A DNA stretch of 13,088 nt, taken from contig CAYXGE010000053.1 of assembly GCA_964464435.1 (NCBI GenBank), forward strand, positions 1 to 13,088, in the 5' to 3' direction. The stretch's first letter is position 1. Every line of letters begins with the position of its first letter. This document shows, one piece after another, positions 1 to 5,751 of this stretch. Source of the DNA: CAYXGE01 sp964464435 (lineage in GTDB: Bacteria; Pseudomonadota; Gammaproteobacteria; Burkholderiales; Methylophilaceae). The notes under the pieces were generated by a model. It made no database searches. It had not been told where the DNA came from and was given only the letters and a program-made list of their open reading frames with translations. The position numbers were made by a program, and so were the translations under genes.

Positions 1-681
1 TGGAACCCAAAAATGGCACCGTTCATTTTTGGCGATCGTAACAAAATTCATATTGTAAACCTCGAAAAATCATTGCCAATGTTTGAAGATGCGTTGAAGT
101 TTATTCGTCAACTCGCTGCAAATAAAGGCCGTATTTTGTTTGTAGGTACTAAACGTCAAGCACGTGAAATCATTAAAGAAGAAGCGATTCGCGCGAATTG
201 TGCATTCGTGAATCATCGTTGGTTAGGTGGCATGCTCACTAACTTTAAAACGGTGAAGCAATCTATCAAGCGTTTAAATGATTACGAAACCATGTTGCAA
301 GATGGTAGCTTAGATAAGTTTGGTAAAAAAGAAGTATTGGGCTACAAACGTGAAGTTGAGAAACTTCAACGTTCTATTGGCGGCATTAAAGACATGGGTG
401 GCTTGCCAGATGCGATTTTCATTATTGACGTTGGTCATGAAAGTGGCGCGATTACTGAAGCTGCTAAATTAGGCATTCCAGTAATTGGTGTGGTGGATAC
501 TAATAACTCACCTGATGGCGTGACTTATATTATCCCTGGTAACGATGACTCAAGCCGTGCAATTCGTTTATACGCACGTGGTATTGCGGATGCTGTGTTA
601 GAAGGCCGTAATCAATCTATTTCTGAAATTCTTAAATCTGCTACAGAAGAAGAGTTTGTTGAAGAAGTTGCCGCTGAGTAA
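1..681 (+). CDS. rpsB: 30S ribosomal protein S2, 5' partial
   Basis: Ribosomal protein S2 of the small subunit, bound on the back of the 30S between head and body and needed for stable S1 binding. The reading frame is open from base 1: it starts W-N-P-K-M-A-P-F-I-F-G and continues through INLEK-like (IVNLEKSLPMF), FVGTKRQA, HRWLGGMLTNF and the C-terminal IPVIGVVDTN-SPDG segments typical of the family. 226 residues are present. By comparison with E. coli S2, where the same Trp is about residue 22, some 21 N-terminal residues lie upstream of the window. The Met at base 13 is internal and should not be taken as the start. The gene ends with TAA and is followed by a strong terminator-like hairpin before tsf. 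The rpsB-tsf pairing is near universal in bacteria. Assignment is very secure. Confidence 0.98.
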   Translation, partial: WNPKMAPFIFGDRNKIHIVNLEKSLPMFEDALKFIRQLAANKGRILFVGTKRQAREIIKEEAIRANCAFVNHRWLGGMLTNFKTVKQSIKRLNDYETMLQDGSLDKFGKKEVLGYKREVEKLQRSIGGIKDMGGLPDAIFIIDVGHESGAITEAAKLGIPVIGVVDTNNSPDGVTYIIPGNDDSSRAIRLYARGIADAVLEGRNQSISEILKSATEEEFVEEVAAE

Positions 682-693
682 TTAATTTGAACG

Positions 694-722
694 AAAGGGG
701 CTTAGATATAAGCCCCTTTTTT
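694..722 (+). terminator. Intrinsic terminator-like hairpin between rpsB and tsf
   Basis: An 11-bp perfect stem (694-704 AAAGGGGCTTA pairing with 709-719 TAAGCCCCTTT) closes a GATA tetraloop and runs into six T residues (717-722). It begins 12 nt after the rpsB stop codon. No convincing promoter is visible between it and tsf, so it probably acts as a partial terminator that lowers tsf relative to rpsB rather than as a complete stop. The hairpin is directly visible; the partial read-through is inferred. Confidence 0.9.
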
Positions 723-785
723 ATTTAAAGTTGAAGTGCGTATTAATTTAACGTGCTGATTTTATAAGAATTTAAGGAGTTTAAG

Positions 786-1661
786 ATGGCTGAAATTACC
801 GCAGGTATGGTGAAAGAGCTTCGTGAGCGTACAGATGCGCCAATGATGGATTGCAAAAAAGCGTTAACAGAAGCTGAAGGCGATATGCAACGTGCAGAAG
901 AAATTTTGCGTGTACGTTTTGGTAACAAAGCAAGCAAAGCGGCTGGTCGTGTAGCGGCTGAAGGTACTGTGGGTATTAGCATTGCTGCTGATGGTAAATC
1001 TGGCGCGATGATTGAAGTAAACTCAGAAACAGATTTCTGTGCTAAAAACGAGGAGTTTGTGAAATTTGTAGGCGAATTAGCCAATGTGGTAGCACAACAT
1101 AACCCTGCTAATATTGAGGCAGTTGCTGCTTTGCCTATGGGTGGTAGCACTGCTGAAGAAACACGTACCCAATTGGTAGGTAAAATTGGTGAAAACATTA
1201 CCCCACGTCGTTTTGTGTCTGTAAAAGCACAAGGTAAGTTAACCAGCTATGTGCATGGTTCAAAAATTGGTGTGTTGGTAGATTTAGTGGGTGGTGATGA
1301 AGCGTTAGGTAAAGATATTGCGATGCATATTGCTGCAGCTAAACCAAAATCATTAGATGCTAGCGGTGTTGCACAAGAATTGATTGATGCAGAGCGTCGC
1401 GTAGCGATTGAAAAAGCGAAAGAAGCAGGCAAACCAGAAGCGATGATTGAAAAAATTGCTGATGGTACAGTGCAAAAGTTCTTAAAAGAAGTCACTTTGC
1501 TTAGCCAAGCGTTTGTGAAAGATGATAAACAAACCATTGAGCAATTGCTCAAATCTAAAGGCGCTAGCGTGGCTTCATTTACCATGTATGTGGTAGGTGA
1601 GGGCATTGAAAAAGTGGTGACAGATTTTGCTGCTGAGGTTGCCGCTGCCGCTAAAGGTTAA
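786..1661 (+). CDS. tsf: Elongation factor Ts
   Basis: EF-Ts is the cytosolic nucleotide-exchange factor that releases GDP from EF-Tu. The 291-residue product is close to the usual 280-295. The N-terminal UBA-like domain carries TDAPMMDCKKAL (residues 16-27), followed by the core with the EF-Tu-contact motif TDFCAKN at 82-88, where E. coli has TDFV; the aspartate and phenylalanine that invade the EF-Tu site are kept. The two-subdomain core and helical C-terminus follow in the normal order. The start ATG has a textbook Shine-Dalgarno AAGGAG at 774-779, six bases upstream. The gene lies between two terminator-like hairpins (694-722 and 1713-1753). Its expression probably depends on read-through from the rpsB promoter outside the window, since I see no good promoter in the 104-base spacer. 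Confidence 0.98.
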   Translation: MAEITAGMVKELRERTDAPMMDCKKALTEAEGDMQRAEEILRVRFGNKASKAAGRVAAEGTVGISIAADGKSGAMIEVNSETDFCAKNEEFVKFVGELANVVAQHNPANIEAVAALPMGGSTAEETRTQLVGKIGENITPRRFVSVKAQGKLTSYVHGSKIGVLVDLVGGDEALGKDIAMHIAAAKPKSLDASGVAQELIDAERRVAIEKAKEAGKPEAMIEKIADGTVQKFLKEVTLLSQAFVKDDKQTIEQLLKSKGASVASFTMYVVGEGIEKVVTDFAAEVAAAAKG

Positions 1662-1712
1662 GCGCTAAAATGTAAAAGATGATGTAGAATAGCGCATTAT
1701 CTGAAGCGACAC

Positions 1713-1753
1713 AAAAACGTGGGTTAGCCAGTTCAGGTAATCCACGTTTTTTT
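1713..1753 (+). terminator. Terminator or attenuator upstream of pyrH
   Basis: A 14-bp stem (1713-1726 paired with 1738-1751, one G-U pair at 1723/1741) closes an 11-nt loop and ends in seven consecutive T (1747-1753). It stands just 31 bases before the pyrH start and 20 bases before its Shine-Dalgarno. It can end transcripts coming from tsf. Because no promoter fits in the short remaining space, pyrH transcription must pass through it, so it may act as an attenuator or a partial terminator. The structure is seen directly; the role is inferred. Confidence 0.87.
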
Positions 1754-1784
1754 ATGTGCAACTGCCCCAAAATAAAGGAGAAAA

Positions 1785-2354
1785 ATGTCCAAGCCAGCCT
1801 ATAAACGCATATTGCTTAAGCTCTCTGGTGAAGCACTGATGGGCGATGATGCTTACGGCATTAATCGCGCTACCATCACTAATATTGTGGGTCAGATTAA
1901 AGAGATTGTCGATTTAGGTGTTGAAGTAGGTGTGGTGATTGGTGGCGGTAATATTTTTAGGGGGGTAGCCCCAGCCGCTGATGGTATGGATCGCGCACAG
2001 GCAGATTACATGGGCATGCTAGCAACGGTAATGAATGCGCTTGCACTGCAAGATGCAATGCGTCACATAGGNNNNNNNNNNNNNNNNNNNNNNNNNNNNN
2101 NNNNNNNNNNNNNNNNNNNNNNNNNNNNNNNNNNNNNNNNNNNNNNNNNNNNNNNNNNNNNNNNNNNNNNNGTGATGTATCAAACTGTGAGTTTTGATGA
2201 GGCGATTAACAAAGATTTAAAAGTCATGGACGCAACTGCCTTTACGTTGTGTCGTGATCAAAAACTACCAATTGCGGTATTTAACATATTTAAACAAGGT
2301 GCGTTAAAGCGTGTAGTGATGGGTGAAGACGAAGGTACTAAGGTATTACCTTAA
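1785..2354 (+). CDS. pyrH: UMP kinase, interrupted by a sequence gap
   Basis: Uridylate kinase phosphorylates UMP to UDP in the cytosol, the step feeding UTP and CTP synthesis; it is a hexamer of the amino-acid kinase fold. The first 95 residues carry KLSGEAL (12-18) and the phosphate-binding VVIGGGNIFRG (50-60). After the 100-N gap, 60 residues carry the conserved LKVMDATAFTL and the C-terminal FNIFKQGALKRVVMG. Against E. coli PyrH (241 aa) about 73 residues, roughly 220 bases, are missing in the middle, so the N run is too short and the apparent 189 aa is an underestimate. The frame is kept across the gap, and 220 and 100 leave the same remainder modulo 3, so there is no sign of a pseudogene. 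The start has AAAGGAG at 1774-1780. The UTP-binding and acceptor regions within the gap cannot be checked. Confidence 0.96.
   Translation: MSKPAYKRILLKLSGEALMGDDAYGINRATITNIVGQIKEIVDLGVEVGVVIGGGNIFRGVAPAADGMDRAQADYMGMLATVMNALALQDAMRHIXXXXXXXXXXXXXXXXXXXXXXXXXXXXXXXXXXVMYQTVSFDEAINKDLKVMDATAFTLCRDQKLPIAVFNIFKQGALKRVVMGEDEGTKVLP
2072..2171. other. Assembly gap (100 N) inside pyrH
   Basis: Exactly 100 N. Alignment by eye of the flanking PyrH residues to E. coli PyrH implies about 220 bases of real sequence here, so this is a fixed-length placeholder and downstream coordinates are compressed by about 120 bases. Confidence 0.95.
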
Positions 2355-2390
2355 GTTTGCACTTTGTAATAGAGTAGAGGGAATAAAACA

Positions 2391-2948
2391 ATGATTAACA
2401 CTGTAAAAACAAATGCTGAACAGAAAATGCAAAAATCTTTAGAGGCATTAAAAACTGATTTGGCAAAAATTCGTACAGGCCGCGCCCACACTGGTTTGTT
2501 AGACCATGTGATGGTGGAATATTACGGTAGTATGGTAGCAGTCAATCAGGTGGCTAACGTTAACTTGGGTGATGCGCGTACGATTAACGTGCAACCTTAT
2601 GAAAAAAACATGATTAGCAAAGTTGAAAAAGCGATTCGTGATTCTGATTTAGGCTTAAATCCTGCCACCAATGGCGATGTGATTCGTGTACCTATGCCCA
2701 TGTTAACTGAAGAGCGCCGTCGTGATTTAACCAAAGTGGTGAAATCAGAGGGTGAAAATGCAAAAGTTGCATTGCGTAATGTGCGAAGAGATGCCAATGA
2801 CGCACTCAAAAAAATGATTAAAGATAAAGAAATTAGTGAAGATGATGAGCGCCGCATGCAAGATGAGGTGCAGAAACTCACAGATAAATATGTAGCAGAA
2901 GTAGATAAGCTATTGCAAGTTAAAGAAGCAGAATTGATGGCAGTTTGA
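2391..2948 (+). CDS. frr: Ribosome recycling factor
   Basis: RRF works with EF-G to split post-termination ribosomes. The product is 185 residues, the standard length. Domain I, the three-helix bundle, is formed by residues about 1-30 and 105-185; it includes the AKIRTGRAH turn (25-33) and the highly conserved ALRNVRRDAND segment (127-137), whose arginines contact 23S rRNA. Domain II is the small beta domain at 31-104, with YYGS and INVQPYEK. A purine-rich Shine-Dalgarno (AGAGGGA, 2376-2382) precedes the ATG by eight bases. The gene follows pyrH after a 36-base spacer with no terminator and is probably co-transcribed with it, the same pyrH-frr pair as in most proteobacteria. Nothing is unusual in the protein. 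Confidence 0.98.
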   Translation: MINTVKTNAEQKMQKSLEALKTDLAKIRTGRAHTGLLDHVMVEYYGSMVAVNQVANVNLGDARTINVQPYEKNMISKVEKAIRDSDLGLNPATNGDVIRVPMPMLTEERRRDLTKVVKSEGENAKVALRNVRRDANDALKKMIKDKEISEDDERRMQDEVQKLTDKYVAEVDKLLQVKEAELMAV

Positions 2949-2968
2949 TTTGCAATATCCTTATTACT

Positions 2969-2973
2969 AAAGG
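2969..2973 (+). promoter_or_regulatory. Ribosome binding site deciding the TTG start of uppS
   Basis: AAAGG lies seven bases before TTG at 2981. No ATG precedes the conserved VIMDGNGRW motif in this frame, so the TTG with this site is the best start. It gives 25 residues before the catalytic Asp26, the same as in E. coli. Confidence 0.7.
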
Positions 2974-2980
2974 TTTTTAA

Positions 2981-3742
2981 TTGGGCATTTTTTCAAGTTC
3001 CACACAAAACATTCCGCAGGTGTTGGACATTCCACAGCACATAGCTGTGATTATGGATGGCAATGGGCGATGGGCAAAAAAACGCTTAATGCCGCGTGTC
3101 GCGGGTCATAAGCGCGGTGTGGAAACCGTGCGTGACATGGTTAAATTATGTGCTAGTAAAGGCGTTAAATACCTGACTTTATTTGCTTTCAGTAGTGAAA
3201 ACTGGCGCAGACCTGCTGATGAAGTGTCTTTTTTAATGGCGTTGTTTATTGAAGCATTAAAACGTGAGGTGAAAAAGCTTCATGATAATAATATTCGCCT
3301 GATTATTGTGGGTGATAGAACGGCGTTTGAGCCTTTGCTATTGCAAGAAATGGAACATGGAGAAGCGTTAACTGCCAATAATACGGGTTTAACGTTGACC
3401 ATAGCGGCTAATTACGGTGGCCGATGGGATATCATGCAAGCCACAAATAAAATGCTTAAATCTCCACCATCAAGTCTTGCTGAGGGTTACACAGAGGCTG
3501 ATATCACGCCACATTTAGCCTTAAGTTATGCACCAGAGCCTGATTTGTTTATTCGTACTGGCGGTGAAAAGCGCATTAGTAATTTTATGCTTTGGCAGCT
3601 TGCTTATACAGAGCTTTATTTTACCGATACGCTTTGGCCTGACTTTGATGAGGCGGCTTTTAACCAAGCTTTGCAATCATATCAAGCAAGAGAACGTAGA
3701 TTTGGTCGCACAAGCGAGCAAGTGACTGACGCTAAAAGCTAG
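2981..3742 (+). CDS. uppS: Undecaprenyl diphosphate synthase (cis-prenyltransferase)
   Basis: This cytosolic, membrane-associated enzyme adds eight isopentenyl units to farnesyl diphosphate with cis geometry, making the C55 lipid carrier for peptidoglycan and polysaccharide export. The 253 residues match the family length. VIMDGNGRW at 23-31 holds the catalytic Asp26. FSSENWRRP at 70-78 and RTGGEKRISNFMLWQ at 192-206 form the substrate and dimer sites, and ELYFTDTLWPDF follows at 211-222. The start is a TTG; the first in-frame ATG is the Met inside the catalytic motif and would destroy the protein. The gene ends one base before the cdsA start, indicating translational coupling. In E. coli dxr lies between frr and this gene, while here uppS follows frr directly. 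Confidence 0.97.
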   Translation: MGIFSSSTQNIPQVLDIPQHIAVIMDGNGRWAKKRLMPRVAGHKRGVETVRDMVKLCASKGVKYLTLFAFSSENWRRPADEVSFLMALFIEALKREVKKLHDNNIRLIIVGDRTAFEPLLLQEMEHGEALTANNTGLTLTIAANYGGRWDIMQATNKMLKSPPSSLAEGYTEADITPHLALSYAPEPDLFIRTGGEKRISNFMLWQLAYTELYFTDTLWPDFDEAAFNQALQSYQARERRFGRTSEQVTDAKS

Positions 3743-3743
3743 T

Positions 3744-4559
3744 ATGCATACCACAAGAATTATCACAGCATTACTGCTGGTGGGCGCGTTTATTCCTACT
3801 TTATTTCTTTCTTCAAACATGGTTTGGGCTAGCCTCATGCTAGTGTTGTCACTTGTTAGCTTGTACGAGTGGGCTGGCATGGCGCAATTTAGCAAGTCTT
3901 ATACGCTCTGTTATTTAGTAGTTGCAACCTTGTTTGGCGGGGTTGGCCTATATGCGATGCAGCAATCTCACTTTTCAATATTAACGCAAATATCACAACC
4001 ACTTTATATTTTGGCTGCTTTGTTTTGGTTATTGTTAGCGCCCATATGGTTAGCTAAACGGTTTGTCATCAAGCAAGCAATGGTGATGGCATTGTTAGGC
4101 ATGATTTTATTAGCGCCACTCTGGATTGCTACAGTTGCAGTTAGAATGGAGTCTCCTTGGTTATTGCTTTTACTGTTAGTGCCAATTTGGATTGCTGATA
4201 GTGCCGCTTATTTTACAGGTAAGAAGTTTGGTAAACACAAACTAGCACCTAATATTAGCCCAGGTAAAACATGGGAAGGGGTTGCTGGTGCCATGTTTGC
4301 CGTGACATTATTTGCTGTGATTTGTTGTGCAATGGGGCTTGGCGATTATAAGCTCGTGTTAGTGATGTGGATGATTGTTATTTTGGGCGTTATTGGTGAT
4401 TTGTTTGAGTCCATGATGAAACGTCACGCCAATATTAAAGACAGTGGCAGTTTTTTACCTGGACATGGCGGTATTTTAGACCGCATTGATGGCGTGATTC
4501 CTTCTTTGCCAATTGCATTAATTTTAATTGCACAATTTAATGTGCAATTGCATTTATAA
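3744..4559 (+). CDS. cdsA: Phosphatidate cytidylyltransferase (CDP-diacylglycerol synthase)
   Basis: This integral inner-membrane enzyme uses CTP and phosphatidic acid to make CDP-diacylglycerol, the branch point to all major phospholipids. The 271 residues consist mainly of hydrophobic segments (for example about 6-33, 54-70, 86-103, 112-131, 139-155, 180-197, 203-219 and 251-266), giving roughly eight membrane spans. The family signature is intact at 223-249: S-M-M-K-R, then K232-D233, H241-G-G, and D246-R-I-D249, which includes the metal- and substrate-binding aspartates. ISPGKTWEG at 171-179 is also typical. The start ATG is one base after the uppS stop and has no clear Shine-Dalgarno, so translation probably depends on coupling to uppS. 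A 9-bp hairpin lies in the last codons (4526-4549). Confidence 0.97.
   Translation: MHTTRIITALLLVGAFIPTLFLSSNMVWASLMLVLSLVSLYEWAGMAQFSKSYTLCYLVVATLFGGVGLYAMQQSHFSILTQISQPLYILAALFWLLLAPIWLAKRFVIKQAMVMALLGMILLAPLWIATVAVRMESPWLLLLLLVPIWIADSAAYFTGKKFGKHKLAPNISPGKTWEGVAGAMFAVTLFAVICCAMGLGDYKLVLVMWMIVILGVIGDLFESMMKRHANIKDSGSFLPGHGGILDRIDGVIPSLPIALILIAQFNVQLHL
4526..4549 (+). repeat. Perfect 9-bp inverted repeat at the cdsA/dxr junction
   Basis: AATTGCACA (4526-4534) and TGTGCAATT (4541-4549) are exact reverse complements around a 6-nt loop (ATTTAA). No T-run follows, so it does not look like a terminator. It overlaps the final cdsA codons and ends 23 bases before the dxr GTG start. A 10-nt direct repeat, CAATTGCATT, flanks it at 4510-4519 and 4545-4554. 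Confidence 0.6.
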
Positions 4560-4561
4560 AC

Positions 4562-4568
4562 TAGGTGG
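4562..4568 (+). promoter_or_regulatory. Ribosome binding site deciding the GTG start of dxr
   Basis: TAGGTGG lies four bases before GTG at 4573. This places the start just before the NADPH-binding GSTGTIG motif, as in other Dxr proteins, and makes the in-frame ATG at 4528 (inside cdsA and inside a hairpin) unlikely. Confidence 0.65.
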
Positions 4569-4572
4569 TTGT

Positions 4573-5751
4573 GTGCAAAACGTAACAATTTTAGGCAGTA
4601 CAGGGACTATTGGTCTACAAACACTAGATGTGATGCAACGCCACGCGCAACAGTTTAAGGCCTTTGCGTTAGCGGCTAACGCCAATGTAGATGCTTTGTA
4701 TGCTCAAGTTATGTTGCATCAACCACAATATGCGGTATTGCTAAATGAAGACGCAGCGCAACAATTAGAAGCAAAACTCAAAAATAGTGGGTCAAGCACA
4801 CAAGTGTTAGCTGGCGCGCAAGCTTTGGAGTTTGTATCAGCCCATGCTGAGGTGGATATTGTAATGGCAGCAATTGTTGGCGCTGCTGGCCTCAAGCCTG
4901 CAATGGCTGCAGCACAGGCAGGTAAACGTGTAACATTAGCTAATAAAGAAACTTTAGTCATGTCTGGCAGTCTGTTTATGCAGGCAGTTAAACAGTATGG
5001 CGCAACCTTGCTGCCGATCGATAGTGAGCACAATGCCATTTTTCAGGTAATGCCTGTTGATAAAGAAGGTAGCTTAGCGGAAAAAGGCATTAAGCGAATT
5101 TTATTAACTGCTTCTGGTGGACCATTTAGAACATTTCCTCGTGAAGCTTTAGAAAACGTTACTGTGGCACAGGCGCTTAATCATCCCAATTGGAAAATGG
5201 GTCCAAAAATTACCATTGATTCTGCAACCCTCATGAATAAAGGCTTAGAGGTAATTGAGGCACGCTGGTTGTTTGATGCCACACCTGAACAAATTGACGT
5301 GGTGGTACATCCACAAAGTGTGATTCACTCGATGGTGGAGTATATTGATGGTTCAATTTTAGCTCAAATGGGTAACCCAGATATGCGTACCCCAATTGCT
5401 TATGCTTTAGGTTACCCCAATAGATTAACTAGTGGCGTAAGCTCTTTAGATTTAATTAAAGTAGGGCGTTTAGATTTTGAACCAGCTGATATGGTGCGTT
5501 TTCCTTGTTTAGCACTGGCGTTTGATGCCTTGAAGCGAGGTGGGACAGCCCCAGCTATTTTAAATGCTGCCAATGAAATTGCTGTTGCCGCATTCTTAGC
5601 TGAGCAGATAGGATTTATGCAAATTCCAGCATTGATTGAAAACGTCTTATCCAACGCAAATATCTGTGATGTTATGCAACTTGATGATGTCGTTCAAGCG
5701 GATACACAAGCGAGAGCGTTAGCCACTGATTGGGTTGCATCGTATGTTTAG
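4573..5751 (+). CDS. dxr: 1-deoxy-D-xylulose 5-phosphate reductoisomerase
   Basis: Dxr converts DXP to 2-C-methyl-D-erythritol 4-phosphate with NADPH, the committed step of the non-mevalonate isoprenoid pathway, in the cytosol. From the GTG start the protein is 392 residues (E. coli 398). The N-terminal Rossmann domain begins with GSTGTIG (8-14) and continues to ANKETLVMSG (123-132). The catalytic domain has the metal ligands Asp150 and Glu152 in PIDSEHN and Glu226 in NKGLEVIEA. His204 and Trp207 lie in the mobile loop NHPNWKMGP, and HPQSVIHSMVEY follows at 246-257. The C-terminal helical domain ends at Val392. All catalytic residues I can place are present. The last eight bases overlap the start of rseP. 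An upstream in-frame ATG at 4528 would add 15 residues out of cdsA and is rejected. Confidence 0.96.
   Translation: MQNVTILGSTGTIGLQTLDVMQRHAQQFKAFALAANANVDALYAQVMLHQPQYAVLLNEDAAQQLEAKLKNSGSSTQVLAGAQALEFVSAHAEVDIVMAAIVGAAGLKPAMAAAQAGKRVTLANKETLVMSGSLFMQAVKQYGATLLPIDSEHNAIFQVMPVDKEGSLAEKGIKRILLTASGGPFRTFPREALENVTVAQALNHPNWKMGPKITIDSATLMNKGLEVIEARWLFDATPEQIDVVVHPQSVIHSMVEYIDGSILAQMGNPDMRTPIAYALGYPNRLTSGVSSLDLIKVGRLDFEPADMVRFPCLALAFDALKRGGTAPAILNAANEIAVAAFLAEQIGFMQIPALIENVLSNANICDVMQLDDVVQADTQARALATDWVASYV

Noticed and set aside
743..1198. 151-residue open frame on the minus strand
   Set aside because: It lies antisense to tsf, which is certain. The protein has the low-complexity Ser/Ala/Pro look of a mirrored coding frame and no recognisable domain.
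1685..1700. Possible -10 boxes TAGAAT and CATTAT upstream of pyrH
   Set aside because: No acceptable -35 sequence lies 15-19 bases upstream, and a transcript from here would meet the terminator at once.
2957..2973. Small hairpin that could mask the uppS ribosome site
   Set aside because: Only four base pairs (CCTT with AAGG); too weak to claim.
3528..3725. 65-residue plus-strand frame inside uppS
   Set aside because: It is a different frame entirely inside the conserved uppS C-terminus, without a ribosome site.
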